From Geomonas silvestris (GTDB taxonomy: Bacteria > Desulfobacterota > Desulfuromonadia > Geobacterales > Geobacteraceae): 64,000 bases of DNA. Positions 45,074 to 53,934 of this stretch are shown here, in pieces (the stretch's first letter is position 1; every line of letters starts with the position of its first letter). Location of the stretch: assembly GCF_014193515.1 (NCBI RefSeq), contig NZ_BLXX01000003.1, positions 310,001-374,000 of the forward strand, in the 5' to 3' direction. The position numbers and the translations under genes were made by a program. The notes under the pieces are model-generated. The model ran no database searches, had not been told where the DNA came from, and saw only the letters and a list, made by a program, of their open reading frames with translations.

Positions 45074-45457
45074 ATGAAGACGGCAATACTACTTATGGCG
45101 CACGGCAGCAGGATCGCCGAGGCCAACGACGCAGTGCGCGAGATCGCCCAGCGGGTGAAGCGGCTTACCCTTTTCGATATCGTCGAGGTCTCCTACCGGG
45201 AGCAGCACCTCCCCAACATCCAGCAGGGAGTGGACGCCTGCGTGGCGCAGGGTGCCCAGCGCATCCTCCTGGTCCCCTACTTCCTGTACCTGGGCGCCCA
45301 CGTTCTGGAGGACCTCCCCGAGGAACTGGAGCAGGCGCGCCAGCGCTATCCGGACGTCGAGATGGTGCTCGGCAAGCACCTGGGTGTGCACAACAAGCTC
45401 GCCGAGGTGGTGGTCGAACGGATCGCCGAGAGCCTGAGCGAAGAGGGGTGGCACTGA
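45074..45457 (+). CDS. cbiX: Sirohydrochlorin cobaltochelatase CbiX (short form)
   Basis: CbiX inserts Co2+ into sirohydrochlorin, the entry step of the anaerobic cobalamin pathway. The 127-residue product is the short, homodimeric CbiXS form: MKTAILLMAHGSRIAEAN with the catalytic His, and LVPYFLYLGAHVLEDL. The start at 45074 follows AGGAG. The stop overlaps the cobH start (TGATG). No C-terminal His-rich or ferredoxin tail. Confidence 0.92.
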   Translation: MKTAILLMAHGSRIAEANDAVREIAQRVKRLTLFDIVEVSYREQHLPNIQQGVDACVAQGAQRILLVPYFLYLGAHVLEDLPEELEQARQRYPDVEMVLGKHLGVHNKLAEVVVERIAESLSEEGWH

Positions 45458-46095
45458 TGTCGGTGCACCTGCGCCCCGAGGAGATCGAGGCGGAGTCCTT
45501 CCGCATCATCGAGGCGGAGCTTGGGGCGCATCGCTGGTCCGAGCGCGAGTGGCCCGTGGTGCGGCGCGCGATCCACACCAGCGCCGATTTCGAGTGGTCG
45601 CAGAGCATGTGCTTCTCGGAAAACGCCATCGACAGCGCCCTTGCCGCCATCAGGGAGGGCGTAGGCGTGGTGAGCGACACCACCATGATCCTCTCGGGGG
45701 TCAGCAAGCTGCGCCTCAAACCGTTCGGGATCACCGCATCCTGCTACGTGGCGGATCCCGAGGTAGCGCGCGAGGCGAAGGAACTCAAGATCACCCGCTC
45801 GATCCTGGCCATGCGCCGGGCCGGGCGCGAGGCCGGAAACGGCATCTTCCTGATCGGCAACGCGCCCACCGCACTCTTCGAACTGATCCGGCTGGTCCGC
45901 GAGGAGAACCTGCGCCCCCGGCTCATCGTCGGGTTGCCGGTCGGCTTCGTCGGCGCCGCCGAGAGCAAGGAGGCGCTGAAGGAGCTGGCCCGGGAGATCC
46001 CCGAGCTCCCCTTCATCACCAACACCGGGCGCAAAGGCGGCTCCAACGTGGCCGCGGCGGTGATGAACGCGCTGTTGATCCAGGCTGAGCAGTAG
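45457..46095 (+). CDS. cobH: Precorrin-8X / cobalt-precorrin-8 methylmutase
   Basis: It moves a methyl group from C11 to C12 to form (hydrogeno)cobyrinate. The 212-residue product has the family text ESFRIIEAELGAHRW, RAIHTSADF with the catalytic His, and NAPTALFELIRLV. Start coupled to cbiX. In an anaerobic operon it corresponds to CbiC. Confidence 0.93.
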   Translation: MSVHLRPEEIEAESFRIIEAELGAHRWSEREWPVVRRAIHTSADFEWSQSMCFSENAIDSALAAIREGVGVVSDTTMILSGVSKLRLKPFGITASCYVADPEVAREAKELKITRSILAMRRAGREAGNGIFLIGNAPTALFELIRLVREENLRPRLIVGLPVGFVGAAESKEALKELAREIPELPFITNTGRKGGSNVAAAVMNALLIQAEQ

Positions 46096-46170
46096 CCGGG
46101 GTTGCCGCTTTGTCCTGAGGCAGGTCATGCGCCTGGCGGCAGTAGTTATCTTCGATACGTCGCACGCCGG

Positions 46171-46203
46171 GTCCCCTCTCCCCTTGCGGGAGAGGGGATG
46201 TGG
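46171..46203. repeat. REP-like palindrome, copy C
   Basis: CCCCTCTCCCCTTGCGGGAGAGGGG between cobH and cbiD; one palindromic block of the same style as copies A and B. Confidence 0.6.
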
Positions 46204-46292
46204 TTTTCCCGGCAATCCCCGATGAAGTTTAAGAAAAAGATCTGCGACAGATCTTTTTGCTGGCTAAATTCCGTATCACTGGACCCACACCT

Positions 46293-47372
46293 ATGAACGG
46301 TAAAAAGCTCAGATACGGCTACACCACGGGTTCCTGCGCTGCCGCGGCAGTGAAGGGGGCCGCGCAGATGCTGCGCGACCAGGCGCTGGTCAGCGAGGTG
46401 GAGCTGACGCTCCCCTGCGGCGAAACTGCGCACTTCAAGCTGCAGGGCGCCAGGCTCGAGGAGAACACCGCAACCTGTTACGTCGTGAAGGACGCCGGGG
46501 ACGACCCCGACATCACCAACGGCGCCGAGATCCATGCGACCGCCAAGGTGGACTACTTCACCAGGCGGCGGCTGGTCATCAAGGGGGGCGTGGGGATCGG
46601 CAAGGTCACCAAGCCGGGGCTCGCGGTCCCGGTCGGGGAGTGGGCCATCAACCCCGTGCCGCGCCGGATGATCATGGAGGTGGTGAAGGAGGTCTTCGCG
46701 GTGCGCTGCGTCCCTTGGACCCTCACCTTCACCATCAGCATCCCCAACGGCGAGGAGCTCGCCAAGAAGACCCTCAACGAGCGGCTGGGAATCGTGGGGG
46801 GGCTCTCCATCCTGGGGACCACCGGGGTCGTGAAACCGATCTCGACCAAGGCCTGGACCGACACCGTCGACGCCTCCATCGACGTGGCGCTCGCCTGCGG
46901 CAACCGGACCGTGGTGCTCTCTACCGGGCGCAGCTCGGAGATGGCGGTCCAGCGGGAGTGGGCGGCCAGAAGCGAGGTGCACGAGGAGGCCTTCGTGATG
47001 ATGGGGGACCACTTCGGCTACGCCATCAAGAGCTGCGCGGCCAAGGGGGTGCAGCAGGTGGTGGTCGCCGGGCAGTTCGCCAAGCTGGTGAAGATCGCCT
47101 GCGGGCACCTGCAGACCCACGTCTCCTCCTCCGAGCTCGATCTCGCCACCGTGGCGGAGTGGCTCAAGGAAGAACCGACCCTCGCGCAGCTTGAGCCGCT
47201 GGCGCGCGAGGCGAACACCGCCCGCCACCTCCTGGAGGCGTCGGGTTACCACAAGGGGCTCATCGAGCTGGTCTGCCGGAAGGTGCGCGAGGCCTGCGCC
47301 GCAACGGTGCCGGGCCTGGCAGTCCGGGTCTTCTTGGCCGGATATCAGGGCGAGACCCTCTACCGCGATTGA
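46293..47372 (+). CDS. cbiD: Cobalt-precorrin-5B (C1)-methyltransferase
   Basis: CbiD methylates C1 using SAM in the anaerobic route. The 359-residue product starts LRYGYTTGSCAAAAVKGAA, the CbiD hallmark, and has DAGDDPDITNGAEI and GGVGIGKVTKPGL. I choose the ATG at 46293; the upstream codons from 46257 are not homologous, although no strong ribosome binding site is visible for either. Confidence 0.94.
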   Translation: MNGKKLRYGYTTGSCAAAAVKGAAQMLRDQALVSEVELTLPCGETAHFKLQGARLEENTATCYVVKDAGDDPDITNGAEIHATAKVDYFTRRRLVIKGGVGIGKVTKPGLAVPVGEWAINPVPRRMIMEVVKEVFAVRCVPWTLTFTISIPNGEELAKKTLNERLGIVGGLSILGTTGVVKPISTKAWTDTVDASIDVALACGNRTVVLSTGRSSEMAVQREWAARSEVHEEAFVMMGDHFGYAIKSCAAKGVQQVVVAGQFAKLVKIACGHLQTHVSSSELDLATVAEWLKEEPTLAQLEPLAREANTARHLLEASGYHKGLIELVCRKVREACAATVPGLAVRVFLAGYQGETLYRD

Positions 47373-47449
47373 TTACATTGACGAGGCCCGGGCAGCCCGG
47401 TTTCCTCACTTTAACGACTGGCGTTTGACGCAGGGCAAGGGGAGCGGCC

Positions 47450-48667
47450 ATGCAACAGCAGAAAATCTACCTGGTAGGCGCAGGCATCGAAGGATGGGAA
47501 GGTTTCGGGAAGCAGGCGCTCGAGGTGATCGACCAGGCCGAGGTGCTCATCGGCCACAAGCGTCTTCTGGACATCTTCCCCACCTTCAAGGGTGAGAAAC
47601 GGCTCCTGGAAGACCTCTCCATCATGCTGGAGTACCTGAAGACCACCAACAAGAAGACCGTGGTGCTCGGCTCCGGCGATCCGAACTTCTTCGGTGTCGG
47701 CAGGTTCCTTTTGCGCAACCTCCCCAAGGACCGCGTCGAGATCTACCCCAACGTAACGAGCGTGCAGTACGCCTTTGCCCGGATCAAGGAGCCCTGGGAC
47801 GACGCCACCTTCGTCTCGGTGCACGGCCGCGGCCTGAAACCCGCCCTGGACCGGATCATCGCCTCCGAGAAGACCGCGGTCCTCACCGACGCCAACAACA
47901 GCCCGGCGGTCATCGCGCGCGAACTGATCAGCCGCGGCGCCGAGGGGTACGAGGCCTGGCTCTGCGAGGACCTGGGGCTCCCCACCGAGAAGTTCACCAA
48001 GACCGACGTGCGCGGGCTGGTCGAGATCAGCTCTTCACCCTTGAACATCCTCATCCTGATCAAGACCTGGGAGCCGAACCTGGAGAACTACCCGGTGATC
48101 GGCATCCGGGACGACGAGTTCGCCACCGCGAAGAAGCTGATCACCAAGGAAGAGGTGCGCGCCATCACGCTGGGGAAACTGCAGCTGCAGGACGACCTGG
48201 TGATGTGGGACATCGGCGCGGGCTCCGGGTCGGTCTCCATCGAGGCGAGCAACCTGATGCCCAACGGCCGCATCTTCGCCCTGGAGAAAAACCCCCAGTA
48301 CATCGGCTTTCTCAGGGACAACCTGAGGAAGTTCGCCGCGCGCAACGTGCTGCTCATCGAAGCCTTCGCCCCCGAAGGGCTCGACGACCTCCCCGATCCG
48401 GACCGCGTCTTCATCGGCGGCTCCGGCGGGATGCTCGAGGAGATCATCGAAGCGGTGGATAGGCGCCTGAAGCCCGACGGCTTCATCGTCCTGAACGCGG
48501 TAACCCTCGACACCCTCACCAAATCGGTGGAGTTTTTGGAAGACCACGGCTACACCGTCGAGGTCACCTGCGTCAACATCTCCAAGACCCGCACCCTCAC
48601 CGAATACAAGATGTTCGCGGCCCACAACCCGGTTTACGTGATCACCGCCTGGAAAGGGGAGGAGTAG
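47450..48667 (+). CDS. cobL: Precorrin-6Y C5,15-methyltransferase (CbiE-CbiT fusion)
   Basis: A 405-residue fusion. Residues 1-200 are the CbiE tetrapyrrole methylase (KIYLVGAGIEGWEGF, VLGSGDPNFFGVG). Residues 210-400 are the CbiT Rossmann methyltransferase and decarboxylase (DIGAGSGSVSIEAS, IFALEKNP). It methylates C5 and C15 and decarboxylates C12 acetate. Stop and the next start overlap (TAGTG). Confidence 0.94.
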   Translation: MQQQKIYLVGAGIEGWEGFGKQALEVIDQAEVLIGHKRLLDIFPTFKGEKRLLEDLSIMLEYLKTTNKKTVVLGSGDPNFFGVGRFLLRNLPKDRVEIYPNVTSVQYAFARIKEPWDDATFVSVHGRGLKPALDRIIASEKTAVLTDANNSPAVIARELISRGAEGYEAWLCEDLGLPTEKFTKTDVRGLVEISSSPLNILILIKTWEPNLENYPVIGIRDDEFATAKKLITKEEVRAITLGKLQLQDDLVMWDIGAGSGSVSIEASNLMPNGRIFALEKNPQYIGFLRDNLRKFAARNVLLIEAFAPEGLDDLPDPDRVFIGGSGGMLEEIIEAVDRRLKPDGFIVLNAVTLDTLTKSVEFLEDHGYTVEVTCVNISKTRTLTEYKMFAAHNPVYVITAWKGEE

Positions 48668-49377
48668 TGGCGGTTGTCTATGCTGTTGGTGTGGGGCCCG
48701 GCGATCCGGAACTTCTGACCCGCAAGGCGGAGCGCATCCTAAGAAGCGTCGACGTGATCTGTGCGCCGACCGGCGCCGCCGAGGCGGGGAGCTACGCGCT
48801 CTCCATCGTGGAGCCGTTTCTGGACCGCAGCCGCCAGGAGGTCCTGGTCCAGCTCTTTCCCATGGTGAAGGATCAAAAGGGGCTCGACCCGTTCTGGGAG
48901 GAGGCCGCCGACCAGGTGGCGGAGCGCATCGCCCAGGGCAAGGACGTCGCCTTCATCACCATCGGGGACCCCTTCCTCTATTCCACCTATCTCTACATCC
49001 ACCGAATTTTCCTCGCCAAGTACCCCGAGATCAGGATCGAGATAGTCCCCGGGATCTCCAGCATCCTGGCCGCCTCTGCGGTCTCCGGCGTTCCGCTGGG
49101 GCTTGCCGCCGAGAAGATCGCCATCCTGCCGGCAGCCTACGAGGACGCCGAGTTGAAGCGGACCCTCGAGGAGTTCGACACCGTCATCCTGATGAAGGTG
49201 AGCCGGGTCTTCGACCGGGTCTACGCCCTCTTGAAGGAACTGGGGCGCGAGCGGCAGGGGGTCTTCGTGCGCCGGGTGGGCTCCGAAGAGGAAGAGGTCC
49301 ACTTCGACCTCGAGGCCCTGGTGGGGCAGAAGCTCGACTACCTCTCCATGCTGATCGTCAAGAAGGGGGCGCTCTAA
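48667..49377 (+). CDS. cobI: Precorrin-2 / cobalt-factor-2 C20-methyltransferase
   Basis: CbiL/CobI adds the C20 methyl group. The 236-residue product has the methylase start YAVGVGPGDPELLTRKAERI and FITIGDPFLYSTYLYIHRI, diagnostic of the C20 enzyme. GTG start overlapping the cobL stop by one base, so translation is coupled. Confidence 0.93.
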   Translation: MAVVYAVGVGPGDPELLTRKAERILRSVDVICAPTGAAEAGSYALSIVEPFLDRSRQEVLVQLFPMVKDQKGLDPFWEEAADQVAERIAQGKDVAFITIGDPFLYSTYLYIHRIFLAKYPEIRIEIVPGISSILAASAVSGVPLGLAAEKIAILPAAYEDAELKRTLEEFDTVILMKVSRVFDRVYALLKELGRERQGVFVRRVGSEEEEVHFDLEALVGQKLDYLSMLIVKKGAL

Positions 49378-49451
49378 CCGCCCCCCGGCTCCCCGCACCC
49401 ATCGGCTCTCCGCTTCCGGAGGGATATCCAGCTTAAGAAAAGGAACCTTAC

Positions 49452-50228
49452 GTGACTCAAGTCTTCTTTGTCGGCGCCGGTCCCGGCGATGCCGAACTGA
49501 TAACCGTGAAGGGCGCCCGGCTGCTCAAAGAGGCGGAGGTGATCGTCTACGCCGGGAGCCTGGTGGACCGCGAGCTGGTGCGCAGCTATGCGCCCGACGC
49601 CGAGGTCTACGATTCCGCAGGGATGAACCTGGAGGAGACCACCCGCGTGCTGGCCCAGGCTGCGCTGGACGGCCGGAAGGTGGTGCGCCTGCACACCGGC
49701 GACCCGAGCATCTACGGCGCGATCCAGGAGCAGATGGCGGAGTTGGACCGCCTGGGAATCGGCTACCAGGTGGTGCCGGGGGTGACGAGCGCGTTTGCCG
49801 CCGCGGCGGCCTTGAAGCAGGAGCTTACCCTGCCGGAGGTTTCACAAACCGTCGTCATCACCCGCCTGGCCGGCCGCACCCCGGTGCCGGACCGGGAGCG
49901 CCTGAGCGAGATCGCCCGCATCGGCGCTACCCTGGTCATCTACCTCTCCGTCTCCATGATCGAGAAGGTGGTGGCGGAGCTGCTGCAGGGGGCCTACACC
50001 CCGGCGACTCCGGCGGCGGTGGTGGCAAAGGCCTCCTGGCCGGACGAGCAGGTGATCGAGGGGACGCTTCAAGATATCGCCGGCAAGGTGAAAGAGGCCG
50101 GCATCGGGAAGCAGGCGCTCATCCTGGTGGGCGACGTGCTGCGCGCCAGAAGCGAGGGGATGCGCGCGAAATCGCTTCTCTACGACAAGGGTTTCAGCCA
50201 CGGCTGCCGGGAGGGGATCGTCACCTGA
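49452..50228 (+). CDS. cobM: Precorrin-4 / cobalt-precorrin-4 C11-methyltransferase
   Basis: CbiF/CobM methylates C11. The 258-residue product has VFFVGAGPGDAELITVKGAR, YAGSLV and RLHTGDPSIYGAIQEQM, the usual C11 enzyme text. GTG start at 49452 after a 74-base gap. Confidence 0.93.
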   Translation: MTQVFFVGAGPGDAELITVKGARLLKEAEVIVYAGSLVDRELVRSYAPDAEVYDSAGMNLEETTRVLAQAALDGRKVVRLHTGDPSIYGAIQEQMAELDRLGIGYQVVPGVTSAFAAAAALKQELTLPEVSQTVVITRLAGRTPVPDRERLSEIARIGATLVIYLSVSMIEKVVAELLQGAYTPATPAAVVAKASWPDEQVIEGTLQDIAGKVKEAGIGKQALILVGDVLRARSEGMRAKSLLYDKGFSHGCREGIVT

Positions 50229-50235
50229 CGGACGG

Positions 50236-51285
50236 ATGCAGATAGCCATCATCGCCATAACCCGCAACGGGGCCCGGCTCGGTGCGCAGCTGCAGGGCGG
50301 TCTCCCCAAGAGCAGGCTCTTCGTCATCGAGAAGCACGCCCAGGGCGAGGCGCATCCCTTCAGCGGCGGGCTGCAGCCGCTGCTGGACCGGCTCTGGCCC
50401 GACTACGGCGGGTTCGTCTTCATCATGGCGACCGGCATCGTGGTGCGCACCATCGCGCCGCTTTTAACTTCGAAAGACCGGGACCCGGCGGTAGTGGTGC
50501 TGGACGACGCGGGACAGTTCGCGGTCTCGCTCCTCTCCGGGCACATCGGCGGCGCCAACGCCCTCGCCAAGAACTGCGCGGAGCTGACCGGCGCCATTCC
50601 GGTGATCACCACGGCCACCGATGTGAACCAGCTCCCTTCCTTCGACATGCTGGCGCAGGAGCACGGCTGGCTGATCGAAGACCTCTCCCGCGTCAAGCTG
50701 CTGAACGCCCTGCTTCTGGAGGGGGAGGAAATCGCGGTGCTGGACCACGGTTCCGCGGTCAAGCGCTACTGCGCCGGAAAGGGGAAGCTCACCTACTTCG
50801 AGGAGTTGAGCGAGGTGCTGGCAAGCGGGGCGCAGGGGCAGGTGATCGTCACCAACCGGATCATCCCGCCGCAGCTCGATTTCGAGCGCATGCTGGTGCT
50901 GCGGCCGGTGAACCTCTGCCTGGGGATCGGCTGCAACCGCGGGGCCTCGGCAGAGGAGATCGAGTCGGTGGTCCGGGAAAATCTGGAGCGCCTGGAACTC
51001 TCCTTCCGCAGCGTGAGGTGCCTCACCAGCGCCCAGGCCAAGGGAGACGAAGCGGGACTGCTGCAGTTCGCGGAGAGCTCGGGGTTGCCGCTGTTACTCT
51101 ACGACAACGAGCAGTTAAACGGCGTCGACACACCGAGTCCCGCCTCGGAGCACGCCCTGGCCGCAATTGGCGCCCGCGGTGTCGCCGAACCGGCGGCGCT
51201 CCTTGCGTCGGGCGGCGGCAGGCTCCTGCTGCACAAGGTGAAAAGCGGCAATGTAACCTTGGCCATCGCGCAAAGCGTAGGCTGA
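50236..51285 (+). CDS. cbiG: Cobalt-precorrin-5A hydrolase CbiG
   Basis: CbiG opens the lactone and releases the C20 methyl carbon as acetaldehyde, a step specific to the anaerobic route. The 349-residue product has three parts: an N-terminal domain with VFIMATGIVVRTIAPLL and LLSGHIGGANALA, a middle linker, and the C-terminal CbiG domain (LCLGIGCNRGASAEEIE). Starts seven bases after cobM. Confidence 0.93.
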   Translation: MQIAIIAITRNGARLGAQLQGGLPKSRLFVIEKHAQGEAHPFSGGLQPLLDRLWPDYGGFVFIMATGIVVRTIAPLLTSKDRDPAVVVLDDAGQFAVSLLSGHIGGANALAKNCAELTGAIPVITTATDVNQLPSFDMLAQEHGWLIEDLSRVKLLNALLLEGEEIAVLDHGSAVKRYCAGKGKLTYFEELSEVLASGAQGQVIVTNRIIPPQLDFERMLVLRPVNLCLGIGCNRGASAEEIESVVRENLERLELSFRSVRCLTSAQAKGDEAGLLQFAESSGLPLLLYDNEQLNGVDTPSPASEHALAAIGARGVAEPAALLASGGGRLLLHKVKSGNVTLAIAQSVG

Positions 51286-51347
51286 GCGGGAACTGACGCG
51301 ACACTCTCCCGGCTTTGGTCGGGTAAGGAATGAACGAGGTCTTTTTG

Positions 51348-53792
51348 ATGTCGAAACTTTTCGTGGTAGGTATCGGTCCCGGCGGCCTGAACCATATGAC
51401 GTTTGAGGCGCACCAGGCGATCGAGCAGGCCGAGGTGGTAGTCGGCTACCAGACCTACCTGGAATTCATCGAGCCGCTTTTGGCTGGGAAAGAGGTGGTC
51501 TCCTCGGGGATGATGCGCGAGGTGGAGCGCTGCCAACAGGCGCTTGCCATCGCAGCCGAGGGGAAAACGGTGGCCCTGGTCTCCAGCGGCGACGCCGGCA
51601 TCTACGGGATGGCGGGGCTTGCCCTGGAACTTGCCGAGCCGAAGCTGGACGCTCCTCCCTCTCCGTACCGCGATGTGGAAATTGTCGTGGTCCCGGGGGT
51701 CTCCGCGGTGCAGGCGGCGGCCTCGGTCTTGGGCGCACCGCTCATGCACGATTTCGCCGTGATCTCCCTTTCGGACCTGATGACCCCCATCGACCTGATC
51801 CGCAAGCGCCTGCGCGCCGCGGCCGAGGCCGACTTCGTGGTGGCGCTCTACAACCCGCGCAGCAAGGGGCGGGTGACCCAGATCGAGGAGGCCGCGGCGA
51901 TCTTCATCGAGGCACGCGGCCCGCAGGTTCCGGTCGGCATCGTGCGCAACGCCTGCCGCTCGGGGGAGTCCCGCATCGTCACCACCTTGGGTGAGATGCT
52001 GAACCACCCCATCGACATGTTCTCCATCGTCATCATCGGCAACGCCGCCACCCGCATCAGCGCCGACGGCCGCATCATCACCCCGCGCGGCTACGAGCCC
52101 GACGGCAGCCGGAACAGGCGCAGAACGGCACCCGCCGTAGCTGCGGAAGGGGGACAGGCTGCAGAAGGGGGGCAGGCACCTGTGGAGCCTGTCCCCGCGG
52201 GCTCCGGCTCCCTGAGCTCGCCCTCTCCCCTGGCGGGAGAGGGCCGGGGTGAGGGGGAAGATGCCAGCTCCTCCCCTGCCGCTCCCCACGCCGTGATGTT
52301 CTGCGGCACCGGCTCCGACGTCGGCAAGTCGGTCCTGAGCGCCGGCTTCTGCCGTCTCCTCAAGCGCCGCGGCATCTCGGTCGCCCCCTTCAAGTCGCAG
52401 AACATGGCGCTCAACTCGGCGGTCACCCCGGAAGGGGGCGAGATCGGCCGGGCCCAGGCGGTGCAGGCCGAGGCCTGCGGCATCGCGCCGCACACCGACA
52501 TGAACCCGATCCTTTTGAAACCCAACTCGGACACCGGCAGCCAGGTGATCGTGCAGGGGAAACCGGTCGGCAACATGGCGGTGAAAGAGTACAACGCCTA
52601 CAAGCCGCAGGCCTTCGAGAAGGTGCGCGAGAGCTTCGAGAGGCTCAAATCCCGCTACTCGTTCATCGTCATGGAAGGCGCCGGCAGCATCGCCGAGATC
52701 AACCTGCGGGCCCACGACATCGCGAACCTGAAGGTCGCCGCGATGGCCCAGGCACCCGCCATCCTGATAGCCGACATCGATCGCGGCGGGGTCTTCGCAC
52801 AGATCGTGGGGACCCTGGAGTTGCTCACCCCGGAAGAGAAGGCGCTCGTCAAGGGTGTCATCATCAACAAGTTCCGCGGCGACGCGAGCCTGCTTACTCC
52901 GGGGATCCGCCAGGTCGAGGAGCGGACCGGGGTTCCGGTGCTCGGTGTGCTCCCCTGGTTCAAGGAACTCGGCATCGCCGAGGAGGACAGCGTGGCCCTG
53001 CAGCGGCGCGGCAATCCCACCCCCCAAGCGGCAGCCGCGGGAAAACTGAAGGTCGGTGTCATCAAGCTGCCGCGCATCTCGAACTACACCGATTTCGCGG
53101 CGCTGGAGGCGGAGCCGGACCTGGCGCTCTTTTACCTGGAGGATCCTTCCCAGGTGTTCTCCATGGACCTTCTGGTACTCCCGGGAACCAAGTCCACGCT
53201 GGCCGACCTGGAGTTCCTGCACTGTAAAGGGTTTGCCGAGGTGATCCGCGCGTTCCGCGGCCCGATCGTCGGTATCTGCGGCGGGTTCCAGATGCTCGGG
53301 AACCTGGTGCGCGATCCGGAGCATGTCGAGGGGACGCTGGTGCGCGTGGCAGGGCTGGAGCTTCTGGATGTCGAGACGGTGATGCTCGGGGTGAAAGAGA
53401 CGCACCTGGTCGAGGCCGAGCTGTTGCCTGCCGCCCGGGAACTGGTCCCCGGTTGTGCACCGGCTCTCACCGGCTACGAGATCCACATGGGAGAGACCTC
53501 GCTCGGCGCGGCGGCTCGACCGTTCGCGATGCTCGGCTCACGTTCGGGGGAGGCCGCGGGGGTGACCGACGGGGCAGTATCGGCCGATGGCCGCGTCTTC
53601 GGAACCTACCTGCACGGCATCTTCGACAACCACGCATTCCGAACCGCCTACCTGAACCGGCTGCGGCGCAAGAAGGGGCTCCCGGAGCAGGACGTGGTTG
53701 CAGCGCAGGTCGATCCCTTCGATCAGCTGGCCGAACACATGGAGCGGCACCTGGATCTGGAGCGGATACTGGCTATCTGCGGAGTTAACTGA
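51348..53792 (+). CDS. cobJQ: Fused precorrin-3B C17-methyltransferase (CobJ/CbiH) and cobyric acid synthase (CobQ/CbiP)
   Basis: The N-terminal 250 residues are CobJ (LFVVGIGPGGLNHMTFEAHQ, SSGDAGIYGMAG, ALYNPRSKGR), which methylates C17 and contracts the ring. After a linker of about 45 residues comes full-length CobQ: GTGSDVGKSVLSAGFCRLL nucleotide motif, NMALNSAVT, and a class I glutamine amidotransferase with GICGGFQMLG and a C-terminal GTYLHG. CobQ amidates four side chains. The linker codons 52215-52262 are a REP-like element read as SPSPLAGEGRGEGE. I prefer the ATG at 51348 (GAGGT) to that at 51330. Both halves look intact. Confidence 0.92.
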   Translation: MSKLFVVGIGPGGLNHMTFEAHQAIEQAEVVVGYQTYLEFIEPLLAGKEVVSSGMMREVERCQQALAIAAEGKTVALVSSGDAGIYGMAGLALELAEPKLDAPPSPYRDVEIVVVPGVSAVQAAASVLGAPLMHDFAVISLSDLMTPIDLIRKRLRAAAEADFVVALYNPRSKGRVTQIEEAAAIFIEARGPQVPVGIVRNACRSGESRIVTTLGEMLNHPIDMFSIVIIGNAATRISADGRIITPRGYEPDGSRNRRRTAPAVAAEGGQAAEGGQAPVEPVPAGSGSLSSPSPLAGEGRGEGEDASSSPAAPHAVMFCGTGSDVGKSVLSAGFCRLLKRRGISVAPFKSQNMALNSAVTPEGGEIGRAQAVQAEACGIAPHTDMNPILLKPNSDTGSQVIVQGKPVGNMAVKEYNAYKPQAFEKVRESFERLKSRYSFIVMEGAGSIAEINLRAHDIANLKVAAMAQAPAILIADIDRGGVFAQIVGTLELLTPEEKALVKGVIINKFRGDASLLTPGIRQVEERTGVPVLGVLPWFKELGIAEEDSVALQRRGNPTPQAAAAGKLKVGVIKLPRISNYTDFAALEAEPDLALFYLEDPSQVFSMDLLVLPGTKSTLADLEFLHCKGFAEVIRAFRGPIVGICGGFQMLGNLVRDPEHVEGTLVRVAGLELLDVETVMLGVKETHLVEAELLPAARELVPGCAPALTGYEIHMGETSLGAAARPFAMLGSRSGEAAGVTDGAVSADGRVFGTYLHGIFDNHAFRTAYLNRLRRKKGLPEQDVVAAQVDPFDQLAEHMERHLDLERILAICGVN
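52215..52262. repeat. REP-like palindrome, copy D, inside the cobJQ coding sequence
   Basis: CCCTCTCCCCTGGCGGGAGAGGG followed by CCGGGGTGAGGGGGAAG, the same style as copies A-C, read in frame as part of the inter-domain linker. Confidence 0.7.
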
Positions 53793-53934
53793 TCCCCGGG
53801 GAGATCGGAGTCGACAAGGTTCGCGCGGGCTCCTTCGCCAACCTCTTCCGCACCGGGGATACGGCCGAAGCCCGAAACAGGGTGCCGGGTTGCGCTGGCG
53901 CAGGTTACGTGCCTGCCGGCGCGACGGGCGGATG

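Noticed and set aside
43630-53486. Very long open frames on the strand opposite the cobalamin genes (for example 43630-45036 and 51099-53486)
   Set aside because: They are mirror frames of GC3-rich genes, with no ribosome binding sites or recognisable domains, and they fully overlap well-identified enzymes.
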